Assembly: GCA_021772075.1 (NCBI GenBank)
Contig: JAETNQ010000022.1
Coordinates: 1-56,908, forward strand
Direction: 5' to 3'
DNA: 56,908 nt
From: Lachnospiraceae bacterium
GTDB lineage: Bacteria > Bacillota > Clostridia > Lachnospirales > Lachnospiraceae
How positions within the stretch are numbered: the first letter of the stretch is position 1; each line of letters starts with the position of its first letter. Shown here one piece after another: positions 1 to 8,454 of the stretch. The translations under genes were made by a program, and so were the position numbers. A model generated the notes under the pieces. It was given only the letters and a program-made list of their open reading frames with translations, was not told the origin of the DNA and did no database searches.

Positions 1-163
1 AAGGTATGCAATAGGGACAAATCCTGAAAAACATCTGGAACTGATTATGAACCTGTAATTTTTCAAATAGATGTGGGGATTTAGTTATGATACACATTCA
101 TGCGTTTGTCGTGTTAAGAAATTGGGAATATATTGCTTTTCCGGGGCGAATATTGTATGATAA

Positions 164-296
164 CATTATATTATGTGTCACCAACCGCTAGGTTGATGAC
201 CTGCTTGCGCATCAGCGCAATTCATTATATCATGTGTCACCAACCGCCAGGTTGATGACTTGCTTGCGCATCAGCGCAATTCATTATATCATGTGT
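164..296. repeat. 59-bp tandem repeat with two hairpins per unit
   Basis: Two full 59-bp units (164-222 and 223-281) are nearly identical, and a third starts at 282 and decays after about 15 bases. Each unit contains two small inverted repeats: CAACC-GCTA/GCCA-GGTTG, and TTGCGC-ATCA-GCGCAA. The array ends about 80 bases before the secreted-protein gene that starts at 375, so it lies in or just upstream of that gene's leader. The function is unknown. Possible roles are protein-binding sites or a fragment of a dispersed palindromic repeat. Confidence 0.85.
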
Positions 297-374
297 TTCG
301 AATGTCAGAATGCTCATCCCCTGTTATATAGGCGGGTGCGGATTCTTATTTGCGGATGATGAAAGGATATGGAT

Positions 375-1553
375 ATGAAGAGGGATGTGCTGACCAAAAA
401 AAGTACATTTTCGAAAATGTATAAGGCTGTCAAATCATGCATAGCGGTTTGCCTTGTGGTTGGAATCGCTGCTGCTCCCTGGAACCGGATGGAAGCTCAT
501 GCGGTGGAAATTCTGGCGACGGTGAACGGAACCGTTTTATCAGGGACAAACAACGAATTGCTGAAGCTTTCCACGAGGGAAGGCTATATGGAAATCAAGC
601 TGGACAGCGAAACGGATATTACTGCCTGCAAAATACTTTTGCCGGATAAAAGGGTGAGCGTTGCCGTGACTTATGGTTCGGACGGATATCTGCATGCGGC
701 GAAGATTACCAGCGAGACGCAGGAAGCTTCGGTAACGCTGGATTCCTCGGCAACGGCTACCGTAACGGGGAAAATCGGGGATAAGACGACGGGCAATGTG
801 CTATATGTTTCCACGCAGCAGGGGGAAATGGAAATAAAACTGGACGCGACTACCGATGTCAGCGGATGTTCCCTTCTCGTAGTAGGGAAAAGCTATAATA
901 TTACATGTATGAGAGGCTCGGACGCATATGTGCATGCGGCGAGAATTTATGATATCGGGACAGCGGCTCCTACGACTCCTATCGGCACGCCGGCAGGGAA
1001 TGTGCCGGTGAATTCACAGACGATGAACGGAACTGCGGCTGTAACGCCCACAACGCCGGTATCGGGAATAACGCCGGCACCGGCCGCACCAGTGAATGTT
1101 TCCACAGTGACGGTGTCGGGGACGGCAGCGGAAAAAACAAAAGAAGGGCTTTTATACTTATCCACCAACGAGGGGGAAATGCAGCTCGTGATTGATAATA
1201 ATACGGATACCAGAAACGGCGTTGTGCTTACGCCGGGCAACAAGCTGACGGTTTCCTGTTACCGGGGTTCCGATGCCTACATGCATGCTGCCAGCATTGT
1301 GGGGATAAAAGACAGTACAGGAGCGGTAGAGATAGACCGGTCTTCGCCGGCTACCGTTACGGGGACGGTGGCGGACGGGTCGACACAGAATGTGCTTTTT
1401 TTATCCACCAGCGGAGGAACCATGGAGTTAAAATTGGATGCAGTAAACAGCATCAGCAACTGCAAAGCTTTTGTCAGAGGCAAAAAATTGACCGTGACCT
1501 GCGCGCGCGGTTCCGACGCTTATATGCATGCGCTGGATATCGTCGGTAATTGA
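375..1553 (+). CDS. Secreted protein with four ~65-residue repeats
   Basis: The function is not recognised. The ATG at 375 is preferred to the one at 369 because GAAAGGA (361-367) is 7 bases from 375 and only 1 from 369. The N-terminus is a signal peptide: a Lys-rich start, a hydrophobic stretch (AVCLVVGIAAA) and a likely cleavage after EAHA near residue 43. The mature part holds four homologous repeats of about 65 residues. They are arranged as two, then a Pro/Thr-rich linker (roughly residues 195-245), then two more. Each begins (A/V)TV(T/S/N)G, has L.LST..G.M.(I/L).(I/L)D in the middle and ends with (R)GSD(A/G)Y(M/V/L)HA. The repeats are predicted to be small beta-rich modules, so an extracellular or envelope-associated binding protein is plausible. 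A terminator follows at 1663. Confidence 0.85.
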   Translation: MKRDVLTKKSTFSKMYKAVKSCIAVCLVVGIAAAPWNRMEAHAVEILATVNGTVLSGTNNELLKLSTREGYMEIKLDSETDITACKILLPDKRVSVAVTYGSDGYLHAAKITSETQEASVTLDSSATATVTGKIGDKTTGNVLYVSTQQGEMEIKLDATTDVSGCSLLVVGKSYNITCMRGSDAYVHAARIYDIGTAAPTTPIGTPAGNVPVNSQTMNGTAAVTPTTPVSGITPAPAAPVNVSTVTVSGTAAEKTKEGLLYLSTNEGEMQLVIDNNTDTRNGVVLTPGNKLTVSCYRGSDAYMHAASIVGIKDSTGAVEIDRSSPATVTGTVADGSTQNVLFLSTSGGTMELKLDAVNSISNCKAFVRGKKLTVTCARGSDAYMHALDIVGN

Positions 1554-1662
1554 TTGATGGTAGCAGGGAGGATGGCTGGACAAGCTGGTGGTCAGGGTTG
1601 ACGGGGGGATGCGGCTGAATGACACAGTTTGAAACGGCTCATATTTTAGATGGGATTGAGAC

Positions 1663-1702
1663 AATCGGAAGGACAAAACGGCACAGTGTCTTTCCGATTT
1701 TT
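1663..1702 (+). terminator. Rho-independent terminator
   Basis: AATCGGAAGGAC (1663-1674) pairs with GTCTTTCCGATT (1688-1699) and is followed by T residues to 1702. It lies about 110 bases after the secreted-protein gene and would end that transcript before the ATPase operon. Confidence 0.7.
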
Positions 1703-1837
1703 CCTGTTCCACAAATTTGGAGACAGGGCAGAGTGCTGCGAATGAAGCGACAAATTCTGCAGAGAGAAGTTATCAGTACTGGTTACTGTTTATGATTAAT
1801 GATGTACAAAAAGGCGGGAACTGGGTATAATATGAAT

Positions 1838-1872
1838 TATAGTAAACGAAATTTTTAATGTCGTTAACTATA
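1838..1872. promoter_or_regulatory. Inverted repeat upstream of the ATPase/nuclease-like pair
   Basis: TATAGTAAACGA (1838-1849) and TCGTTAACTATA (1861-1872) form an inverted repeat with one mismatch, 33 bases before the ATPase start. A TATAAT-like -10 lies at 1826-1831 but has no good -35. The symmetry suggests an operator or a leader hairpin. The rest of 1703-1904 shows nothing recognisable. Confidence 0.5.
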
Positions 1873-1904
1873 GAAACGTAATAAAATGTGGATGGAGACA
1901 AACT

Positions 1905-3002
1905 ATGGCAATTAAAATGATAGAAATTTTGAATGTAATGGTGTTCAGACGTCATTTGAGAAAAAATAATGCTGATTTTAAAAATATAAAAGAAAGTGAC
2001 ACATTTAATGATGGATTCAAAATGGAATTTGGTGATGGAATAAATGTTCTACTTGGTGAAAACGGAGTTGGAAAGACAACTATCCTAAAAATGATTTATG
2101 CAGCAACGCAATGGTCAATCAGGCAGGCGGATCCGGGAAAAACAAAGAGCTTGGTACAATTTTTCTCTAACAGCCTGAAAGATAGTGATGCTTTAAAAAA
2201 TGCAGAGAATAAAGAAGATTATTGTTATTACAGAGTATCAGACGGTACGCACAGCTTTGAAGACAGTCTTTCTCATAAAGTTATACTTAATTACGATAAA
2301 TGGCTTGGGTTGAATATACAGTCCGTATTTATTCCTACGACAGAAATGCTATCCCATGCAAAGGGATTTCTGGCGATGAATCAGAAATATAATATGCCTT
2401 TTGATGGGACACAGGTAGATATTATTGTAAATGCTTCTTTGCCGGAAACACGGGAGGTCCCATCTGTTATGAGCGGCATTCTTGATAAAATCAGTGATGT
2501 AATTGATGGAACGGTTATTTTGGAGAATGATTCTTTTTATATGTTAAAAAAGGATGGCAGAAAAGTGGATTTTTCATTAGAGGCGGAGGGGTTGCGCAAA
2601 TTAGGTTTGCTTTGGAAACTGATACGAAATGGTCTCCTGGAGAAAGGGACAGTTCTTTTATGGGATGAGCCGGAAGCAAATCTGAATCCTGAATTGTATC
2701 CTCTTGTTGCAGAGATTTTGCTGGAATTACAGAGAAACGGAACCCAGATTTTTGTAGCGACACACAGTTACAATTTTGCAAAATATTTAGAAATACGACG
2801 CGCAAATAAGGAACAGGTGATGTTTCATAATTTGTACAAGAGCCGGAACTTGTTTTCAGATGAAATGCAAAAGATATTTCCAGGGATGGATGATAATAGC
2901 GAGACAATATATAGCCAGTCAGCATACAAGATGGATGAAATCAGGTTTAATCATATTATGATTGCAGATAATAAACTGCTTGATGAAATATATGAACTGT
3001 AA
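1905..3002 (+). CDS. ABC/OLD-type AAA ATPase (AAA_15/AAA_21-like)
   Basis: This 365-residue soluble ATPase is of the RecF/OLD/ABC type. It has a Walker A GENGVGKTT near residue 51, an ABC-signature-like SLEAEGLRKLG near residue 226, a Walker B VLLWDEPEANLNP near residue 248, and a switch histidine in THSYNF. The early FGDGINVLLGENG resembles standalone AAA_21 proteins. It has no membrane segments. Ten bases separate it from the next gene, which encodes a small PD-(D/E)XK-like protein. ATPase-plus-nuclease pairs of this kind are common in anti-phage systems such as Septu, but I cannot match this pair to a named one. The DNA is visibly more AT-rich than the flanks, consistent with transfer. The start is supported by TGGAGA 8 bases upstream. 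Confidence 0.85.
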   Translation: MAIKMIEILNVMVFRRHLRKNNADFKNIKESDTFNDGFKMEFGDGINVLLGENGVGKTTILKMIYAATQWSIRQADPGKTKSLVQFFSNSLKDSDALKNAENKEDYCYYRVSDGTHSFEDSLSHKVILNYDKWLGLNIQSVFIPTTEMLSHAKGFLAMNQKYNMPFDGTQVDIIVNASLPETREVPSVMSGILDKISDVIDGTVILENDSFYMLKKDGRKVDFSLEAEGLRKLGLLWKLIRNGLLEKGTVLLWDEPEANLNPELYPLVAEILLELQRNGTQIFVATHSYNFAKYLEIRRANKEQVMFHNLYKSRNLFSDEMQKIFPGMDDNSETIYSQSAYKMDEIRFNHIMIADNKLLDEIYEL

Positions 3003-3012
3003 GAGGATACCT

Positions 3013-3522
3013 ATGAAAGATATATTTATAGAGGAAAACGGTGCATACAGTATTGATTGCAGAGCGGCTGTATGGGCAACGGATAAGATGCATGAGGATT
3101 ATCATAACGCGGGGATACATATGAGTGATGTGGATTTTTTGATTGAAAATTCTACTCACATCCTTATGGTAGAGTATAAAAATGCATGTCTTGCAAATGC
3201 AGAGAATCCTGAAGCATTCCATCCAATGGCGGATAAGAAAATATTAGTTGCATCACGAAAATTTTATGATTCCCTGCATTATTTGAGATTATTAGATAAA
3301 AATAAACCAATTCAATACATCTATATTCTCGAATATCCCAATGGAGATACAACTGCCAGAAAGAGACTGCGAAACAGATTGAAAATGGAATTGCCTTTTG
3401 TTCTTCAGGATAATATAGGGGATGGTAAGAAGTTGATAGAGCATGTGGATGTTCTTTCCATAGCTGAATGGAATGCTGATAACAGTTACGGAAAGTATCC
3501 AATAAAGCAAGTATCAGAATAG
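3013..3522 (+). CDS. Small PD-(D/E)XK-like protein paired with the ATPase
   Basis: This 169-residue protein starts at ATG 3013, behind AAGAGGA. It contains SDVDFLIENSTHILMVEYKN near residues 38-57. This matches the D-(x)n-(D/E)-x-K arrangement of the PD-(D/E)XK nuclease core, with the aspartate in VDF and then EYK on the next strand. A helical segment and a basic stretch (TARKRLRNRLK) follow. Nuclease activity is inferred only from this motif. The close spacing after the ATPase gene suggests co-translation, with the ATPase gating this effector. It could instead be an inactive PD-(D/E)XK-fold adaptor. I recognise no named family. Confidence 0.7.
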   Translation: MKDIFIEENGAYSIDCRAAVWATDKMHEDYHNAGIHMSDVDFLIENSTHILMVEYKNACLANAENPEAFHPMADKKILVASRKFYDSLHYLRLLDKNKPIQYIYILEYPNGDTTARKRLRNRLKMELPFVLQDNIGDGKKLIEHVDVLSIAEWNADNSYGKYPIKQVSE

Positions 3523-3611
3523 AATAGTTTATTTAAGGAAAGCGGCGAGGTGCATTTAAGTGTGATGCTGTATGGCTAAGGCGTTAAATGTAAGAACAAA
3601 CAGGAACAATT

Positions 3612-5366
3612 ATGTTGCGTATGGGGCTGGTTATGATGAGAGTAATAGGCATTGGAAGACAGGATTTTGAAAAAATCAGAATAAGTAATAATTTTTATAT
3701 CGATAAAACTAATTTCATACGTGAATGGTGGGAATCTGATGATGATGTAACATTGCTCACTCGTCCGAGAAGATTTGGAAAGACCCTTAATATGAGTATG
3801 TTGGAGAAATTCTTTTCCGTTAATTATGCAAACAGAGGCGATTTATTTGAGGGACTTAACATATGGGAAGAGAAATCTGCGGACGGAGATTATGATTACA
3901 GAAAATTACAGGGAACATATCCGGTTATTTTTTTAAGTTTTGCGGATATTAAGGAAGCTACATTTGAAGAGGCGCGTAAAAAAATATGTAAGATTATCCA
4001 GATGGTATATAATAAATTTGATTTTCTGCTTCAGAGTGATGTACTGAACGGTAATGAGAAAGAAGATTTTCAGAGAATATCGGCGGATATGGAAGATTAT
4101 ATGGCATCTTTATCACTAAAAATGCTTACTGGCTACCTGTGCCGCTATTATGGAAAAAAGGTAATAATTCTTTTGGACGAATATGACACGCCCATGCAGG
4201 AGGCGTATGTGTATGGATACTGGGATAAAATGGTGGTTTTTATCAGAAGTATGTTTAATTCTACCTTTAAAACCAATCCCTGTTTGGAGCGCGCTTTTAT
4301 GACGGGGATTACAAGAATAAGTAAAGAATCTATTTTCTCCGATTTGAATAATCTTGAAGTGGTAACGGCTATTTCTGATAAGTATACGGATTGTTTCGGT
4401 TTTACAGAAAGTGAAGTGTTTGAGGCACTGGAAGAATATGGGCTGACAGAACAGAAGAAGCAGGTAAAAGGTTGGTACGATGGGTTTATTTTTGGAAAGA
4501 AAAAAGATATTTATAATCCCTGGTCTATTATCAATTTCCTTGATAAAAGGAAAGTAGGTGCTTATTGGGCAAACAGCAGTTCCAATAGTCTTGTAGGAAA
4601 ACTGCTGCAGGAAGGAAGTGTAAATGTCAAGGAAGACTTTGAAACTTTATTACAAGGAGGGACTATTTGTGCGGAGATAGACGAACAGATTGTATACAGT
4701 ATGCTGGACAATGATGAACAGGCCCTTTGGAGCCTTCTGCTGGCCAGCGGTTATCTGAAAGTAGTAAAATATGAGACATATACTTCGGAATTTGGAGAGT
4801 GGAGGCAGGATTACAGGCTGGGATTAACCAACTTTGAGGTGAAGACTATGTTTCGGAATATGATACGGAAATGGTTCGGCGGCGCGGCGTCCGGTTACAA
4901 TGATTTTGTGAAAGCCTTGCTGGTTCATGATATAAGGGCGATGAATACTTATATGAATAAAGTAGCGCTGAATATTTTCAGCTATTTTGACACGGGGAGG
5001 AATCCGTCCGGAGAAGAGCCGGAACGTTTTTATCATGGTTTTGTACTTGGCCTGATGGTAGAACTTGCCGACAGATATTTGATTACATCCAACAGGGAAA
5101 GCGGATTCGGAAGATATGATGTCATGTTGGAGCCGAGAAAGACAGAAAGCGGAGCGGTCATGAACGATGCTGTTATTATGGAGTTTAAGGTGCAGGAGGC
5201 AGCGGAAAAGGAACTTTCCGATACGGTAAAAGAGGCACTGCGGCAGATAGAAGAGAAAGACTATCAGGCAAATCTTGTGGCAAAGGGGATTCCGGAGGGA
5301 CGTATTCGTAAATATGGGTTTGCGTTCTGCGGGAAGAAGGTGCTGATTGGAAGCGTGGAAGATTAG
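3612..5366 (+). CDS. AAA-ATPase-like / PDDEXK_9 (DUF1703) protein
   Basis: This 584-residue protein has the architecture common in Lachnospiraceae and Bacteroidetes: an N-terminal AAA-ATPase-like domain (PF09820 type) and a C-terminal PD-(D/E)XK nuclease-like domain (PF08011/DUF1703 type). The N-terminus reads IGRQDFEKIRISNNFYIDKT, then a P-loop-like RPRRFGKTLNMSML near residues 52-66, and a Walker-B-like VIILLDEYDTPMQ near residue 195. At the C-terminus GRYDVMLEP and VIMEFKVQ supply the D...ExK core. The biological role of the family is unsettled; genomes often hold many copies and some are thought to be mobile or defence-related. ATG 3612 follows AGGAA by 5 bases. ATG 3636 (MRVIGIG) matches the usual family start and is an alternative. 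Confidence 0.85.
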   Translation: MLRMGLVMMRVIGIGRQDFEKIRISNNFYIDKTNFIREWWESDDDVTLLTRPRRFGKTLNMSMLEKFFSVNYANRGDLFEGLNIWEEKSADGDYDYRKLQGTYPVIFLSFADIKEATFEEARKKICKIIQMVYNKFDFLLQSDVLNGNEKEDFQRISADMEDYMASLSLKMLTGYLCRYYGKKVIILLDEYDTPMQEAYVYGYWDKMVVFIRSMFNSTFKTNPCLERAFMTGITRISKESIFSDLNNLEVVTAISDKYTDCFGFTESEVFEALEEYGLTEQKKQVKGWYDGFIFGKKKDIYNPWSIINFLDKRKVGAYWANSSSNSLVGKLLQEGSVNVKEDFETLLQGGTICAEIDEQIVYSMLDNDEQALWSLLLASGYLKVVKYETYTSEFGEWRQDYRLGLTNFEVKTMFRNMIRKWFGGAASGYNDFVKALLVHDIRAMNTYMNKVALNIFSYFDTGRNPSGEEPERFYHGFVLGLMVELADRYLITSNRESGFGRYDVMLEPRKTESGAVMNDAVIMEFKVQEAAEKELSDTVKEALRQIEEKDYQANLVAKGIPEGRIRKYGFAFCGKKVLIGSVED

Positions 5367-5651
5367 GAAAGTGAACCAGTGGATATTCCGATGCAGCGGA
5401 GCCGTCTGTCCGGACAAGCGTGAGCCACTGGTAAGTTTGTTTACAATTACATACAGTCAGATTCTTTCAGACCATATATTTCCCGCATGGAGATATCCTT
5501 TGATGGATCACGGGGATGATGTCTATCATGCAGGCATCGTGTACGATACGGTCAAAGACGGTTGCATTTCACCGGAGGGTGATGATATAATGGGGCAGAT
5601 GATGCTGGCTCTGCGTTTTGGAAATGCACAGAAAATTTGAACTGAATTTAA
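5367..5651 (+). other. Unassigned stretch with an open frame, possible gene remnant
   Basis: No functional gene can be supported here. One + frame stays open to a stop at 5640 and reads through YPLMDHGDDVYHAGIVYD and GDDIMGQMMLALRFGN, which looks protein-like. It has no convincing start or ribosome site and I do not recognise the family. Together with the truncated gene that follows, it may be debris from a deletion that joined two unrelated genes. Confidence 0.3.
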
Positions 5652-6269
5652 ATGATTTTTTACCATGAGTCAGTGGTGATTCCGCCGTACCGGAACCAAG
5701 GTTACAACTTTACGATTACGTCATCCACTGCTTATGACCAGAAATGGATGCGCGGAAGAAATATTTTTGATAATATTGATTATTTGGTAGATACTATTTT
5801 TGCAAATTACTTGTCACGCCCCGGCGTCCGCCAGCCGATTTTTACTTCTTACTGCGACGGAAACCGTGTGACCTGCAGCGGATTGAGCCAATGGGGTTCC
5901 AAATATCTTGGGGAAGAAGGGTACTCGGCGATAGAAATCATCCGCTACTATTTTGGAAACGACATGTATATTAATTCTGCGGAAAGCATTGCCGGAGTTC
6001 CGTCTTCCTGGCCGGGCTACAACCTGACGATAGGGTCCAGCGGGGATAAGGTGCGCCAGATGCAGCAGCAGTTGAACCGAATCGCCCAGAATTACCCGGC
6101 GATCCCGGTGATTGCGGCTGATGGAATCTATGGAAGCCGTACGGCAGATGCAGTGAGGACTTTCCAGAGAATATTCAACATGCCCCAGTCCGGCGTAGTG
6201 GATTATCCCACTTGGTACCAGATCTCCAACATATATGTAGGAGTCAGCCGGATAGCGGAACCAGCATGA
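5652..6269 (+). pseudogene. 5'-truncated peptidoglycan-binding protein (SpoIID-like plus PG_binding_1)
   Basis: The reading frame matches the C-terminal half of a clostridial secreted/spore-coat type family. First comes a conserved stretch resembling the end of its SpoIID-like part (GYNFTITSSTAYDQ, GRNIFDNIDYLVD, SYCDGNRVTCSGLSQWGSK). A typical PG_binding_1 repeat follows, from about residue 125 (LTIGSSGDKVRQMQQQLN...DGIYGSRTADAVRTFQ). Family members normally carry several hundred residues before this point. Here the similarity begins about 15 codons after an ATG that has no ribosome site, and unrelated sequence precedes it. I therefore call it a remnant of a 5' deletion, although a shortened protein could still be made. 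Confidence 0.6.
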
Positions 6270-6310
6270 AACCTGATAGAAACATGCATCTGAAAAGGAG
6301 GATGCCCAGA

Positions 6311-6661
6311 GTGGATAAAGCGCACAGATCAAAAAGAATTACGAAAAGACTCGGGAAACCGCTGGCGAAAATGCTGAAAGAAAAAGAGAAGACGATAAAA
6401 TTAAAAGAACATAACCAGCGGAAAACATTAAAGCAAAACGAAAAGGACCGGATCAAAATGCAGAAAGTCAAAGCAAAAATCCATCGAAAAGCCGTGAAAG
6501 CGCGAAAAAAGAACGTGGAGAAGAAACTGGACTGGCTGCTGACCGGCAGCTGTTTCCTCGTATGCCTTACAGCATCTTTGGTGGAGGCAAGGCGGGAAAA
6601 AAGGAAAAATAAAGGGAAGCAGCCAAAGACCCCGCCGCAAGCAGCGGGGTATCAAGCTTGA
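6311..6661 (+). CDS. Small, highly basic, single-TM protein of unknown function
   Basis: The protein has 116 residues and a GTG start 9 bases after AAAAGGAGG. The ATG at 6302 abuts the Shine-Dalgarno and is unlikely. Residues 1-75 are Lys/Arg-rich and probably helical (KEKEKTIKLKEHNQRK). One hydrophobic segment follows (WLLTGSCFLVCLTASLVEA, about residues 78-97) and then a basic tail. The last residues (PPQAAGYQA) are encoded by a dispersed hairpin repeat (6629-6765), so the original C-terminus may have been different. The function is not recognised. Confidence 0.55.
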   Translation: MDKAHRSKRITKRLGKPLAKMLKEKEKTIKLKEHNQRKTLKQNEKDRIKMQKVKAKIHRKAVKARKKNVEKKLDWLLTGSCFLVCLTASLVEARREKRKNKGKQPKTPPQAAGYQA

Positions 6662-6765
6662 AACGCCCCAAGGGGAATGCGTCCTACGGACACATTGGTA
6701 TTTGACCCTCGCGGCATTCGCCAAATATACGCGCAAGCGCGTCTGCTTGGCTCATTGCTTGCGGG
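6629..6765 (-). repeat. Dispersed hairpin element, copy A
   Basis: On the - strand this copy begins CCCGCAAGCAATGAGCCAAG, continues with TGCCGCGAGGGTCAAATACC and ends in an ACCCCGC...GCGGGGT hairpin. The same blocks occur in the same order on the + strand at 50233-50342. Copy A carries about 46 extra bases between the CAAATACC block and the terminal hairpin. It is non-coding, but the 3' end of the preceding gene reads into it. The subterminal hairpins are compatible with a non-autonomous IS200/IS605-like or REP-like element; this is inference. Confidence 0.75.
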
Positions 6766-6768
6766 AAT

Positions 6769-6818
6769 AAAAAAACGGTTCTGGCTGTGAGCGGGCGCTC
6801 AGGCCGGAACCGTTTTTT
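6769..6818. terminator. Bidirectional terminator between convergent genes
   Basis: AAAAAACGGTTC and its complement GAACCGTTTTTT form the outer stem, extended by GGC/GCC. A-rich and T-rich flanks make it work in both directions. It separates the + strand small gene from the - strand ABC operon. Confidence 0.85.
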
Positions 6819-6860
6819 CCTGGAATGAATTGATAAACAACGAAAGCTCCGCAATGCCCC

Positions 6861-7706
6861 TTAATCCAAATTCAATCGATTTTTCAGCATATGCTCCGTC
6901 AGGAAATACAACCCCGCGCAAACCGCCAGACAGAATCCGATGGCTATGAGCATAGAAAGCAGAACGGAATAGCTATTACTGTTATAATAGCTGATCCCAT
7001 AGGAAAAGAAAAAGGAGAAAAGACCGTTGCTATAGGATGGAATGCCTCTCAGGAAAGAGGTAATAATTTCAAAGACAACATATTCCCCGATATACCACAT
7101 AACAGCACCTGCCACTTTGTGGCGGCTAAAAAGCTGGCCGAGGGCGATGGCGGTATAAAGTTTTAAGATCGATAAGGCTGTGGACAATATCAAATAGATC
7201 AGTCCAAGGAAGGCAAACAGGAAAAAGCTGATTTTTGCTTCTTCCCTGAAAAAACGCAAAAATTCAGGAAAATCCTGCCAAAACTCATAAAAGATATTTA
7301 CATCCGAGTAGGAGAGCGAAGCGGTATATATAAGCGAAAATACGCTGATCGATACGGCAGCCCCCGTAATAAAGGACCAGATGACTCCGACAAAAAGCTT
7401 GGACAAAATGATCTGCCTTGCAGTGACGGGGAGAGTATTGGTAAGATAGCCCTCATCCGTATATATGTTTTTGTAAAAACGGGCGGTGATAGCAATTGTC
7501 ACCCCGATGGAACCGGCTGCAATGGCCAGAATATAGAAAAATACCGCAAGCCCCAGCATAATCTCTATCCCCCGGATATCCAGTTCCCAAAAAGGAGAGG
7601 CCAGGGAGATGATTCCGATAAAAGTCATAATGCCGAGAAAAACATTGATTGCTGTCGGTACTTTCCAGAAAGCTTTCCACTCATATTTGAATAATTTTTT
7701 TAACAT
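6861..7706 (-). CDS. ABC-2 type transporter permease
   Basis: This 281-residue integral membrane protein starts MLKKLFKYEWKAFWK, a typical ABC-2 permease N-terminus. About six hydrophobic segments follow, including VFLGIMTFIGIISLA, LAVFFYILAIAAGSIG and MLIAIGFCLAVCAGLYFL. The phrase YKNIYTDEGYLTNTLPVTARQIILSK is typical of the YtrC/D-like and bacitracin-type permeases linked to GntR/YtrA regulators. Its start overlaps the end of the ATPase gene by 7 bases and has AGGAGGG upstream, so the two are translationally coupled. The substrate is unknown. YtrA-type systems respond to cell-wall-active agents, and that is the likely setting. Confidence 0.88.
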   Translation of the reverse strand: MLKKLFKYEWKAFWKVPTAINVFLGIMTFIGIISLASPFWELDIRGIEIMLGLAVFFYILAIAAGSIGVTIAITARFYKNIYTDEGYLTNTLPVTARQIILSKLFVGVIWSFITGAAVSISVFSLIYTASLSYSDVNIFYEFWQDFPEFLRFFREEAKISFFLFAFLGLIYLILSTALSILKLYTAIALGQLFSRHKVAGAVMWYIGEYVVFEIITSFLRGIPSYSNGLFSFFFSYGISYYNSNSYSVLLSMLIAIGFCLAVCAGLYFLTEHMLKNRLNLD

Positions 7707-8398
7707 GCGAATACCCTCCTAAAATAAGCGTCTACGGACTGTCCGTATTCTTCCCTGATCCGGTCCACCGGCATGTGGGTGATTACCTGGCCGTTGCGGA
7801 TAAAGATCACCTCATCCAATATATTTTCGATATCGGAAATCAGATGGGTGGATAAGAGAATGCTGGCATTTTCGTCATAATTGGTAATGATTGTATTCAG
7901 AATATAATCCCTGGCAGCAGGATCGACTCCGGCGATCGGCTCATCCAGGATGAAAAGGTCTGCGTGCCTGCTCATGACAAGGATGAGCTGCACTTTTTCT
8001 TTCGTTCCTTTGGACAATGTTTTTAACTGTGCGGCGGGCTGGATATTTAAAGCGCCTAACATCGAAAAAGCTCTGTTTTTGTCGAAGTCAGCATAAAAAT
8101 CTTCAAAATAATCCACAAGATCGCATACTTTCATGCCGCTTTGAAGATAAGTCCGCTCCGGCAGATAGGCGATCCTTGCCTTTGTCTCCGGCCCCGGCGC
8201 CATGCCGTTGATTAAGATGCTGCCTGCAGTCGGGGTAAGAAGGCCGTTTATCATTTTGATCAGAGTAGTCTTGCCGCTGCCGTTAGGGCCGAGCAGCCCG
8301 ATGATTTTGCCTCTTGGTATGGTAAGATTCAAATTATTCACTGCCAGAGTATTGCCGTATACTTTTGTCAATCCCTGCATTACCGCTAATGCTTCCAT
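7700..8398 (-). CDS. ABC transporter ATP-binding protein (YtrB-like)
   Basis: This 232-residue nucleotide-binding subunit has Walker A GPNGSGKTT (residues 37-45), a signature-like LSKGTKEKVQL near residue 134, Walker B LFILDEPIAGVDP near residue 153, and H-loop STHLISDIE. KGTKEK instead of the usual SGGQ is common in this subfamily. It partners the downstream permease, and the complex sits at the cytoplasmic membrane. GGAGGGAG precedes the ATG. It is the second gene of the GntR-ATPase-permease operon. Confidence 0.92.
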   Translation of the reverse strand: MEALAVMQGLTKVYGNTLAVNNLNLTIPRGKIIGLLGPNGSGKTTLIKMINGLLTPTAGSILINGMAPGPETKARIAYLPERTYLQSGMKVCDLVDYFEDFYADFDKNRAFSMLGALNIQPAAQLKTLSKGTKEKVQLILVMSRHADLFILDEPIAGVDPAARDYILNTIITNYDENASILLSTHLISDIENILDEVIFIRNGQVITHMPVDRIREEYGQSVDAYFRRVFAC

Positions 8399-8454
8399 TT
8401 ATATTTCTCCCTCCATTCTTCTTTTTGGCCCGTTGGTCAGCCGGAACATGGCAG

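Noticed and set aside
164-296. Possible CRISPR array
   Set aside because: Units are directly adjacent with no spacers, and only two full copies exist.
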